From Vulcanimicrobiota bacterium (GTDB lineage Bacteria; Vulcanimicrobiota; Xenobia; Xenobiales; JADMJV01), in NCBI GenBank assembly GCA_019637395.1, contig JAHBVR010000005.1:253312-317311 (forward strand): 64,000 nucleotides of DNA. Reading direction: 5' to 3'. Under the pieces are notes generated by a model. That model did no database searches and had not been told where the DNA came from. It saw nothing but the letters and a program-made list of their open reading frames with translations. The stretch's first letter is position 1. Every line of letters starts with the position of its first letter. Positions 34,656 to 42,019 of this stretch are shown here, piece after piece. Both the position numbers and the translations under genes were made by a program.

Positions 34656-35357
34656 CTAGAGGTCCGGTACGCGGGCTTGGAACTCCGCGATGTAATTGCG
34701 GCTGAGGGGGGCCTGGCTGCCATCCTGGAAGATGAGTTGATAACTGCGGCGGGTGAGCGGCTCGAGACGCGCCAGACAGCGGAGGTTGACCAGATAGGCT
34801 CGATGGCTGCGCAGAAAATCTGGCCCCAGCCGGCCTTCCAGGCTGCTCAAGGATTGACTCACTTCGTGCAAAGCGCCTCCGGTCCGAGCGTAAGTGCGCC
34901 CCCCCTCACTGGTGAACCAGGAAATAGACTGGACACCCACCACGCGCCGGCTGCCGCCGTCACCATCCCGTAAGGCGACCTGATCCAGACGGACCGGCTG
35001 AATCCGAACGCGCGCACGCTCTAACGAAGTGGCCAGACGCTCGCGGTGAATGGGCTTGAGCAAATAGTCGATGGCCCCAATTTCGTAAGCCTGAAGAGAA
35101 AACCCGGAGTAGGCGGTCAGGAAGATCACGGCCGGCGGCTGAGCCAGAGCCTGCAACCGGCAGGCGACTTCAAATCCGCTTAGACCAGGCATTTCAATGT
35201 CTAGAAACACCAGTTGGCAGCGCGTTCGCTGCGCCAATTCCAAAGCATCCTCGCCGCAAGCCGCCTCGCCTGCCACGATCACTTCGCCGTGGCGACCGAG
35301 CAAGGCCTTGAGGTGCTCGCGGGCCGGACTTTCGTCGTCCACAATCAGACACTGCAC
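34656..35357 (-). CDS. LytTR-family response regulator
   Basis: A 233-residue protein. The REC domain is at 2-115 (Asp53 in LVFLDIEMPG; Lys102-type Lys in YLLKPIH). The LytTR DNA-binding domain is at about 135-230 (FTSEGGRTYART, then FLRSHRAYLVNLRCL). It starts with GTG at 35357 behind a GGGGGCGA run. Upstream gene of the pair with the LytS-type kinase; LytTR regulators bind direct repeats upstream of envelope or virulence-type targets. Confidence 0.92.
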   Translation of the reverse strand: MQCLIVDDESPAREHLKALLGRHGEVIVAGEAACGEDALELAQRTRCQLVFLDIEMPGLSGFEVACRLQALAQPPAVIFLTAYSGFSLQAYEIGAIDYLLKPIHRERLATSLERARVRIQPVRLDQVALRDGDGGSRRVVGVQSISWFTSEGGRTYARTGGALHEVSQSLSSLEGRLGPDFLRSHRAYLVNLRCLARLEPLTRRSYQLIFQDGSQAPLSRNYIAEFQARVPDL

Positions 35358-35403
35358 TCGCCCCCATTCGCAGCCGTTGGATGACGTGCCTGCGCCGGGC
35401 CGA

Positions 35404-35757
35404 TCAGCTCGATGTCAGACCCGTCGAACTCTGCTCTTCCGGAATCGGCCCGCTGAGAATCTGAGGCAGCGCCGCCACCACGGCAGCCGCCATACCCATT
35501 CCCACCCACCGGCAGAGCAGCTCAAACAGGGCCTCTCCCAGGCCGTACCCGCCCGCTGACGAGAGCACCATGTAGCTGAACCCTAACAGCGGCCCGGCCA
35601 GCACCACCAGCAGAGCGAGCATGCCCAGAGCCCCTCGGCGGGCTCCCCAGCGCTGGTCGAGCGGGCGGACGAACTGCCGACGGCACCACCAGACGTTGAG
35701 CCGAACGAGTAAGAACGGGACGAGTAGAAGGATGGCGTAAGGCAAAGAGTATTCCAT
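35404..35757 (-). CDS. Small integral membrane protein, 117 aa
   Basis: Three predicted membrane helices (about 7-22, 44-62 and 80-98) with a basic loop between the first two (VWWCRRQFVRPLDQRWGARR), no recognised domain. It lies 46 bases upstream of the LytTR regulator gene on the same strand and may share its transcript, which would make it a candidate accessory protein or regulated output of that system. The ATG has no SD; the promoter described at 35765-35794 puts the transcript start at the ATG. Confidence 0.65.
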   Translation of the reverse strand: MEYSLPYAILLLVPFLLVRLNVWWCRRQFVRPLDQRWGARRGALGMLALLVVLAGPLLGFSYMVLSSAGGYGLGEALFELLCRWVGMGMAAAVVAALPQILSGPIPEEQSSTGLTSS

Positions 35758-35772
35758 GTAAATTACTTTACA
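35757..35772. promoter_or_regulatory. Inverted repeat over the start and -10 of the small membrane protein gene
   Basis: TGTAAA (35757-35762), TTAC, TTTACA (35767-35772): perfect 6-bp arms. It covers the -10 hexamer and the first base of the start codon on the minus strand, a position suited to repression. The cognate regulator is unknown. Confidence 0.5.
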
Positions 35773-35794
35773 CTGTTAATGTTGGAGGAGTCAA
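35765..35794 (-). promoter_or_regulatory. Sigma-70-type promoter predicting a leaderless mRNA
   Basis: On the minus strand, TTGACT (complement of 35789-35794), an 18-base spacer and TAAAGT (complement of 35765-35770). The transcript should begin about 7-8 bases on, at or next to the ATG at 35757. No SD is available. Confidence 0.6.
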
Positions 35795-35835
35795 GAGGGG
35801 ATGAGCGGTAACGCGCCGCCATCCCTGGTGACCGT

Positions 35836-38826
35836 TCAGCCGACTTTCTTGAAGACGATGGTGCTGCCGGCGGGCAGCATTACCCCCTGGTTGCCGGTGA
35901 CGCTGACACCGAAGTTGCCGGCGCCGGTACCGCCGTATTCCTGGGCATTGGTGTTGAATACTTCCTTCCACTGGCCGGGCGGCAGGTTCAGACCGTAGCC
36001 GCCGCGGTCACACTCGGCCAGATTGGTGGCCACCACGAACTGCTCGTTGCCTTCGCCGCGAGAGTAGGCGATGACGCGGTCCTGGTTGTTGGTGTGCACC
36101 CGGTGAATGGGGGCGGTGGCCGAAAAGGCCTCCGACGAGCGGCGCAGTCCAATCAGGTCTGAGTAAACCTTGAACTGGCCGGCGCGGAACGAGCAGATTT
36201 CGGCCTGGGCCTTCTGCTCGTCGTTCATAGCCTGGTAGCGCTCGAAATATTTCTCCTCCCCCGGCTTCAAAGCAGCACGATCACCGCGCTTGAAGACCGC
36301 CAGTCGATCCGGCGTGACCTTGAAATTGAGCCAGTCGGTGTCGTATCCCCAGGTCGAGGTCAGACCATGCTTGAAGTCGTTGTTGGCCAGGAATTCCTCG
36401 CCCTGCCACATCATGGGCACGCCCGGACCGGTCAGGGTCAGCGCCGCGCCCGCCCGGGAAGCGGCGCGCGAGTAGGAGCCCATTACGTCCTTGCTGTGAG
36501 CGGCGGCGCGGGCTACCCATTTGCCCGAATTGCCCACTTCGTCGTGGCTGTGGGCATACATGACGGCGCGGTCCCAACCGCTCACTCCGTAGTGTCCGAT
36601 CATGGCGTCCATCAAATGGTCCATGCTCTCGGTGCCCTCGACACCCTTGTAGATGCCTTCGCGAGCGCCGTCGTTCCAGACAGCCTGGAAGCCCATGCCC
36701 TTTTTCTCGATGCCCCACTGGTTCTCCGACTTGTCCAGCTCGGCGGCCACCAGCCAGTTACGCGAAAAGTCCTCGGCTACCGTGACCGTGCCCGGCTTGA
36801 CCGCCTGCAGCGTACGGTTGATCTGGCGTAACGCCTCCATGCCGGCGATCTGCTGGCCGGCGTCGCCGGTGTTGTGCAGCACCTGGGTGAAGTCGAAGCG
36901 CAGGTTGTCGTAGCCCATCTCGGTGACCTGCTGGACCGCGTTGTTGCTGAAGAAGTCCTTGACGCCCTGCTCGGCGTAGACCGGCTTGCGCCCCCACGGC
37001 GTCTCGCCCCCGTTGGCGAAGAAGCTGTTGGCGTCGCCGTCGATGCTCCAAAGCGGGTTGTCCCCGTCGGTCTTGCCCGACGTATGATTGTAAACCACGT
37101 CGCCCATGGTGGAAAAACCGCGCTTGTGCATCTGATCATTGAGCCACTGGATGGCCTCGGTGCCGCCGATCCAGACGCTCTCCTGATCGGTCCTGGCGTC
37201 GGCGGCCAGCAAACCCTCGGCCACCGCCTGATCGCGCTTCATTTCAAAACCATAGGCGTCAGCGCCGGCGAAGAAGTAGTCGGTGGTATAGCCCCAGTCG
37301 CGCTTACCGCCGAATTCGGCGGTGGGCATCATATAGATATCGGTGGCGCCCAGTTGCTCCAGGTAGTCCAGATTGTTGACCAGATCCTCGGCGGTGGGAG
37401 CCAGCGCGTTGTCTTTGGGGGCCAGGAACGAACCGATGTGCAGTTCGAAAATGACCTTCTTCTTGTAGTCGGTCTCTTTGCGCGGCGTGTCGTTGTAACG
37501 CGGCACATAAGCAGATTCTTTGATCAAGCTGCGGCGGGCCGAGCCCGGACGCGCCGAAATCGTGTTGTCGTAGGCGTCGTTGAAGGGCGTCTTGAGGCGC
37601 TCGGCGGCGCTCAACTTGCCGTCGCCGTCCTGGTCACCCACCATCTTACCGTCTTTAAAGACCTGGAATTCATATTTCAGGCCTTCCAGATTGGGAAAAT
37701 TGTTGACCACCGTGGTCCAGCCCGAGCCGATGCGGTCGGTGTCCACCCGGGTCATCTCGATGGAGCCGTCGTCATTGACTTTGTTGGTCCACAGGTAAGA
37801 GGTCAGCTTGGGCGAGTTGCTCAGCGACCAGGCCTTGAGCACATCCACGTCGCGCTTGTCGGCGGCGCTGGCTTCTTCATAAGTGGGGAACTTGGGCTCA
37901 CCCAAACGCTCGAGCAGCTCGGCCTTGGTCAATTGGCGGTCCTGAGCATCGCGCAGGACCAATTGAACCTTTTGCGCGTCCCCATGATTGTCCACCACGA
38001 AGCGCCCGTAGGTGGGATTGTCGGCGTAGTTGGGGCCGCCTTTGCCCGAGTCGTCATACCAGCCGGTCTCAAAGCCCAGCACCGGATCGACGAAAATTTT
38101 CTCCAGCCCGCGCTGCTGGCCCATCTGGTGGCGCGAATAGGGGTCAGCGTAGATGACTTCCTTGCCGCCCCGGGTCTTGAGCACGTTGCCTTCGGAGTCG
38201 CGGGCCGAATAGAGAAAGCTTTTCCCTTCCAGTTCCTTCCATTGACCGGGCAGCGTCAGCGTCCAGTCGCCGGTCCTGGCGTCTTTGGTCATCGGGATGG
38301 ACTTCTCGAGTTCGCCCTGGTCGTTGTAGAGATCGACGTTTAGCTTGTAGTCGGCCAGTTGCTCTTTGCCCAGGGCCGGGGCCCAGGTCTGGAAGCGCAC
38401 TCCATCTTCGTCCCGGTGAACCCCGTAGAGGTGGTTGGAAACGGGAGTGTAGCGGGAAACCGGCTCCTCGCCGAGAGAAATCTTGATGGGACGCTCCTGG
38501 AGCACGGCCCACTTGCCGTCTTTGCCCTCGGCCCCCCATTGAAATTCCTGGCCGGGCGCACCCTTGAGAGTGACCCGGGCGGTGTAGACGCCGTCCTTAT
38601 CGTCGTCCTCCATGGGAATGGACTGGCCGCCGTTCCACTCAGGATCGTAGAGGCCGGTTTCGGGATGGAAAGAACCTTTCAGGCGCAGGTCGGTGTAGCG
38701 CCCCTGCAGTCCGCGCGTATCATATTCAAACGTCCAGGTGGTCGTATCTCCAGAAGCTTCTGGCGCCGCCCCCGGCTGAGCGCGAAAGATAGGGCTGTGA
38801 GACGGATTGTGGGACTGAATCTGCAT
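35836..38826 (-). CDS. GH13 (alpha-amylase superfamily) glycosidase or branching-type enzyme
   Basis: A 996-residue protein with N-terminal beta-sandwich domains (about 25-340, starch-binding or E-set-like) and a GH13 barrel (about 440-900). All four conserved regions are present: DVVYNH; nucleophile Asp645 in GYDNLRFDFTQ; acid/base Glu685 in VTVAEDF; and Asp762 in HSHDEVGN. A C-terminal beta domain closes it. Layout resembles 1,4-alpha-glucan branching enzyme/pullulanase types, but the exact activity is open. There is no signal peptide; the N-terminus is Pro/Ser/Ala rich. The long insert between the N-terminal domains and the barrel is unusual in size. It stands alone, divergent from the S1/P1-like nuclease. 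Confidence 0.86.
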   Translation of the reverse strand: MQIQSHNPSHSPIFRAQPGAAPEASGDTTTWTFEYDTRGLQGRYTDLRLKGSFHPETGLYDPEWNGGQSIPMEDDDKDGVYTARVTLKGAPGQEFQWGAEGKDGKWAVLQERPIKISLGEEPVSRYTPVSNHLYGVHRDEDGVRFQTWAPALGKEQLADYKLNVDLYNDQGELEKSIPMTKDARTGDWTLTLPGQWKELEGKSFLYSARDSEGNVLKTRGGKEVIYADPYSRHQMGQQRGLEKIFVDPVLGFETGWYDDSGKGGPNYADNPTYGRFVVDNHGDAQKVQLVLRDAQDRQLTKAELLERLGEPKFPTYEEASAADKRDVDVLKAWSLSNSPKLTSYLWTNKVNDDGSIEMTRVDTDRIGSGWTTVVNNFPNLEGLKYEFQVFKDGKMVGDQDGDGKLSAAERLKTPFNDAYDNTISARPGSARRSLIKESAYVPRYNDTPRKETDYKKKVIFELHIGSFLAPKDNALAPTAEDLVNNLDYLEQLGATDIYMMPTAEFGGKRDWGYTTDYFFAGADAYGFEMKRDQAVAEGLLAADARTDQESVWIGGTEAIQWLNDQMHKRGFSTMGDVVYNHTSGKTDGDNPLWSIDGDANSFFANGGETPWGRKPVYAEQGVKDFFSNNAVQQVTEMGYDNLRFDFTQVLHNTGDAGQQIAGMEALRQINRTLQAVKPGTVTVAEDFSRNWLVAAELDKSENQWGIEKKGMGFQAVWNDGAREGIYKGVEGTESMDHLMDAMIGHYGVSGWDRAVMYAHSHDEVGNSGKWVARAAAHSKDVMGSYSRAASRAGAALTLTGPGVPMMWQGEEFLANNDFKHGLTSTWGYDTDWLNFKVTPDRLAVFKRGDRAALKPGEEKYFERYQAMNDEQKAQAEICSFRAGQFKVYSDLIGLRRSSEAFSATAPIHRVHTNNQDRVIAYSRGEGNEQFVVATNLAECDRGGYGLNLPPGQWKEVFNTNAQEYGGTGAGNFGVSVTGNQGVMLPAGSTIVFKKVG

Positions 38827-38838
38827 GCCTCAAGCATA

Positions 38839-38856
38839 CTTTTAAGCCCTTAAAAG
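38839..38856. promoter_or_regulatory. 18-bp AT-rich palindrome between divergent genes
   Basis: CTTTTAAG (38839-38846), CC, CTTAAAAG (38849-38856): perfect 8-bp arms. It is 13 bases upstream of the GH13 start and 71 bases upstream of the nuclease start, so one dimeric protein could control both. It is markedly more AT-rich than its surroundings. Confidence 0.55.
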
Positions 38857-38926
38857 AATCGGAATCTGCGAAGCGGCAATAATTTGTTCATGCTTTGGCC
38901 GGGCTTCGGCAACCATAATAGGGCCT

Positions 38927-39685
38927 ATGAACGCGCTGGGCCACATGCTGGTCGCCCGGGTTGCCTGGGATCATCTCACTCCGGCGGCGCGCGCGGCCGT
39001 CGAACGACTGAGTAGTAATCCGCACAATCCCGGGGCCGGCAAGGACTGCACCGACCAGGACAATGACGTCTACACCGCCGCCGTCTGGATGGACGACGTG
39101 CGCCCTACGTACAGGGATCTGCACTATGTCAATACCCCCTTGGAGGGCGACGGTACGCTTCCGTCCGGCCCCAACAGCATCACCTTTTTGAACCAGAACC
39201 TGGGGGTGCTGCGCGACTCCACGGCCAGCGAGGACCAGAAAGCGGAAGCGTTGCGTATCACCGAGCATCTGGTGGGCGACCTGCACCAGCCTTTGCACAA
39301 CGCCGACAACCACGACCACGGCGGCAATGACTTCAAGCTCAACGGGCGCGACAATTTGCATTCTTTCTGGGACAGCGGCGGCAAGCAGTGGAGCAACCTC
39401 AAACGCCCGCTCAGCGGGCCCGACAAGCAGCAGGTGGAGCGCCTGGCGGCTCAGTTAGAGAAGCAGTATCCGCTTGAGAAATACCGTATCGACGCCACCA
39501 ATCTTCAACCCGAGGACTGGTCGCGTGAGGGCTGGGAATTGGCCAGGGACGACGTCTACGCGGGTGTCACTCCCGGACAGGCCCCCAGTCCCGAGTATAC
39601 TGAACGGGCCCGTCATGACATGAGTCGCGAGGCGGCCCTGGGCGGCTACCGCCTGGCCGGCTTGTTGAATCAGATTTTCACTTGA
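38927..39685 (+). CDS. S1/P1-type nuclease family protein
   Basis: A 252-residue all-helical zinc nuclease-like protein. Recognisable ligand segments: DLHYVNTP, HLVGDLHQPLHNADNHDHGGNDF and NLHSFWDSG. The family usually carries a signal peptide and uses the amino group of a mature N-terminal Trp as a zinc ligand. Here the chain starts MNALGHMLVARVAWDHL, with neither a signal peptide nor that Trp, though the following GH is kept. So the third zinc site may be altered, or the true start may differ. A hairpin terminator follows at once. Confidence 0.82.
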   Translation: MNALGHMLVARVAWDHLTPAARAAVERLSSNPHNPGAGKDCTDQDNDVYTAAVWMDDVRPTYRDLHYVNTPLEGDGTLPSGPNSITFLNQNLGVLRDSTASEDQKAEALRITEHLVGDLHQPLHNADNHDHGGNDFKLNGRDNLHSFWDSGGKQWSNLKRPLSGPDKQQVERLAAQLEKQYPLEKYRIDATNLQPEDWSREGWELARDDVYAGVTPGQAPSPEYTERARHDMSREAALGGYRLAGLLNQIFT

Positions 39686-39715
39686 ATCCCTGAGGAGTTC
39701 CACCTCTCAGGGATT
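39685..39715. terminator. Bidirectional stem-loop shared by two convergent genes
   Basis: AATCCCTGAG (39685-39694) and CTCAGGGATT (39706-39715) form a perfect 10-bp stem. The stem touches the stop codons of both flanking convergent genes (39683-39685 on plus; 39707-39709 on minus). No long T-run, so termination strength is uncertain. Confidence 0.65.
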
Positions 39716-40036
39716 GGCTTCCCGCCAGCGTTGCTCCGCTAGTCGATAATCCGTGTGAGTGATCGCGATTCCGCCGTCAAAAGTCAGCCCCAGGGGCACT
39801 CCGGGCATCGTTTCAGCCAGCTCCAGCACCTGGCGATAGGCTGCTTGCGGAGAGTCGCAGCGCAACGGACCCAGATACTCCTCGGGAAGCTGGCGGAGGA
39901 GGGACAAGGGCACCTTCAGCCCCGCCCAGGCCGGTAGAGGAGCTACCGTGATCACTCGGTAGGCCGGATGATATTCGAGCGCGACGTCCATACCGAGAAC
40001 CATTGGAGCCTGCCCGAGCAGCCCCTGCCCCGGCAT
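39707..40036 (-). CDS. Unknown 109-aa protein
   Basis: ATG at 40036 has GGAGG 8 bases upstream and is preferred to a start at 40135. The protein is short, with alternating beta and helix (MVLGMDVALEYHPAYRVITV; PLSLLRQLPEEYLGPLRC; GVPLGLTFDGGIAITHTDYRL). I do not recognise the family. The stop codon lies inside the shared stem-loop with the nuclease gene. Confidence 0.55.
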   Translation of the reverse strand: MPGQGLLGQAPMVLGMDVALEYHPAYRVITVAPLPAWAGLKVPLSLLRQLPEEYLGPLRCDSPQAAYRQVLELAETMPGVPLGLTFDGGIAITHTDYRLAEQRWREANP

Positions 40037-40107
40037 GCATACAGCCTCCACTGAATCGCACTCAAGCCTCTCAGGCAAATTTTTCAAGTTTAAAGTTGCC
40101 TTAACGC

Positions 40108-40148
40108 AGGCGTCAGAATTTGTCAGGCAAATCATCCGACAAACGCCT
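40108..40148 (+). promoter_or_regulatory. Leader hairpin just before the SD of the small peptide gene
   Basis: AGGCG (40108-40112) pairs with CGCCT (40144-40148) and TTTGTC (40119-40124) with GACAAA (40138-40143), giving an 11-bp stem with a 6-base bulge and a 13-base loop. The SD of the small peptide gene (GTGAGG) starts a few bases beyond. A 10-mer, TCAGGCAAAT, occurs at 40071-40080 and again inside the loop at 40123-40132. Confidence 0.4.
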
Positions 40149-40160
40149 AGAGTGAGGTCT

Positions 40161-40280
40161 ATGAGAAACAGCTACCAAAACAGCCATCCCCAATCCGCCG
40201 CAGACGGCTTCAATGCAGGACTTGCCTATTTGATGGCCATGCTGACCCTGGGTTACACGGCCATTCACTACGTCGGCTAA
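40161..40280 (+). CDS. Small membrane peptide, 39 aa, coupled to the TrhO-RluA gene
   Basis: Reads MRNSYQNSHPQSAADGFNAG then LAYLMAMLTLGYTAIHYVG: a polar N-terminal half and one hydrophobic helix at the C-terminus. GTGAGG is 3 bases before the ATG. The stop codon is immediately followed by the TTG start of the TrhO-RluA gene with no gap, which would couple their translation. No family recognised. It could be a true small protein or a leader peptide that controls the downstream gene. Confidence 0.5.
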   Translation: MRNSYQNSHPQSAADGFNAGLAYLMAMLTLGYTAIHYVG

Positions 40281-41996
40281 TTGCCTGTCGTCAACGCCGC
40301 CGCCTATCGCTTTCTCGCGCTGGACCGTCTCAAGGAGCTGCGCGCTGAGCTGACGGAACTGTGCCGGCGGTTGGCTCTCAAGGGAACCATTCTTCTAGCT
40401 CCAGAGGGACTGAATCTGTGCGTGGCCGGCTCAGCGGGCGCCGTCGACGAATTGCTGGCTCGGCTCCCTTTAGAACCCGGACACATCAAGTTCAGCACCA
40501 GCGAGCACCAGCCTTACACGCGCATGCTGGTGCGCCTCAAGAAAGAAATCATCGCCTTCGGGCGGCCCACCACTCACACCGCTCCCCGCCTTGCTCCGCG
40601 CCAGCTCAAAGAATGGCTGGATGAAGGCCGGCCCTTGACCCTGCTGGACACTCGCAACGACTACGAAGTACGTATGGGCACCTTCCGCGGCGCCCTTGAC
40701 CTCAACCTCAGTCACTTTCGCGAATTCCCCGAAGCCGCCCAGTCCCTCGGCCACCTGAAGGATACTCCGATCGTCACCTTTTGTACCGGTGGCATACGCT
40801 GTGAGAAGGCCGCGCCCTGGCTGGAAGATCAGGGATTCACCCGGGTCTTCCAGTTGGATGGCGGCATCCTCCGTTACTTCGAAGAGGTGGGCGGGGCTTA
40901 CTATGACGGTGAGTGCTTCGTCTTCGATCGGCGCGTGGGCGTGGACCCGGCCCTGCAGGAAACCGATTCGGTGGTTTGTCCGGTTTGCCTGGCGCCACTC
41001 AACCGGGAGCAGCAAGCCGATCCCCGCTACCGGCGCGGCCAGAGCTGTCCGCATTGTTTCCGAGATGCGCTGGAAGTCTATCAGCAGGCTTTGCAACGCG
41101 TGAGCCAACGACCGCCGGGAAGCCAGCCGGCCGAAAACCGCATTCCTTTAAACATCCCGGCCCGCTGTCAGGGAATGTCCTTACGAGAGGCGCTGCCTCT
41201 CATCTTCCCCCAGGTCGAGGATTGGAGCAACCTGCGCGACGCCAACGGGAGCGAGGTCGACTGGGAGCGGCCGCTGCATGCGGGTGAACGCTACCTGCGC
41301 ATTCAAGAATTACATGTGGAACCGCCGGTTTGTACCGACATTCAACTTCTTTACCTGGATGAAGCATTATTGCTTATCAACAAGCCGGCGCCGCTCCCGA
41401 TGCACCCGTGCGGTCGATTCGAACGCAATACCTTGCGGCATCTGCTGGCGCTGGCCTTTGCTCCTGAGGTTCCTCGTCCGGCCCACCGGCTCGATGCCAA
41501 TACGACCGGCCTGGTGGTCTGCGCTCGAAGTCATCATTTCGCCACAAGACTGCACCCCCAGTTCGCTGAAGGCTGTGTGGAAAAATGTTACCTGGCGTTA
41601 GTCCACGGGCACCCCGAACAAGCTGAGTTTGAGGTTGACCTTCCGATTGCAACCGAAGCCGGCCCGGCCGGCCTGCGCACCGGCGGCCAGGGTGCGCCTG
41701 CCGTGACTCGCTTTCGGATACTGGAGCGCCGCCCAGACACCACCCTCCTGCAAGCTCAACCGCTGACCGGACGAACCAACCAGATTCGCGTTCACCTGTG
41801 GTCGTTGGGCCACCCCGTGCTGGGCGACCCCAGCTACCTGCCCGACGGGCGCCGCGCGGCGCGTCAGACTCTCACGCCGGAAGACCCGCCGATGCACCTG
41901 CACTCCTGGAAAGTGCGCCTCCGCCACCCGTTGACAGGTGCTGATTTCAGATTCGAGTGCCCCATCGACTGGGCTGCGCCGCCCCCGCTCTCCTGA
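40281..41996 (+). CDS. Fusion of TrhO-type tRNA hydroxylase (rhodanese) and RluA-family pseudouridine synthase
   Basis: A 571-residue protein. Residues 1-270 match the TrhO/UPF0176 family: an acylphosphatase-like N-terminal domain and a rhodanese domain with active Cys168 (FCTGGIRCEKAAPWL). Cys pairs CPVC (233-236) and CPHC (256-259) form a zinc-ribbon-like tail. TrhO makes 5-hydroxyuridine at U34 of tRNA. Residues about 330-565 are an RluA-type pseudouridine synthase with catalytic Asp405 (HRLDANTTGL) and the later LTGRTNQIRVHL motif; an S4-like lead precedes it. Both halves look catalytically intact. The TTG start directly follows the small peptide stop. Confidence 0.88.
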   Translation: MPVVNAAAYRFLALDRLKELRAELTELCRRLALKGTILLAPEGLNLCVAGSAGAVDELLARLPLEPGHIKFSTSEHQPYTRMLVRLKKEIIAFGRPTTHTAPRLAPRQLKEWLDEGRPLTLLDTRNDYEVRMGTFRGALDLNLSHFREFPEAAQSLGHLKDTPIVTFCTGGIRCEKAAPWLEDQGFTRVFQLDGGILRYFEEVGGAYYDGECFVFDRRVGVDPALQETDSVVCPVCLAPLNREQQADPRYRRGQSCPHCFRDALEVYQQALQRVSQRPPGSQPAENRIPLNIPARCQGMSLREALPLIFPQVEDWSNLRDANGSEVDWERPLHAGERYLRIQELHVEPPVCTDIQLLYLDEALLLINKPAPLPMHPCGRFERNTLRHLLALAFAPEVPRPAHRLDANTTGLVVCARSHHFATRLHPQFAEGCVEKCYLALVHGHPEQAEFEVDLPIATEAGPAGLRTGGQGAPAVTRFRILERRPDTTLLQAQPLTGRTNQIRVHLWSLGHPVLGDPSYLPDGRRAARQTLTPEDPPMHLHSWKVRLRHPLTGADFRFECPIDWAAPPPLS

Positions 41997-42019
41997 AGCC
42001 CGCATTCCGCGGACCTGCA

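Noticed and set aside
36874-38343. 489-codon plus-strand frame opposite the GH13 gene
   Set aside because: Antisense of a protein with all four GH13 motifs; low-complexity Val/Gly/His composition.
40071-40132. Repeated 10-mer TCAGGCAAAT as an operator pair
   Set aside because: Only two copies with 52-base spacing, one inside the hairpin loop; too weak to call beyond a note.
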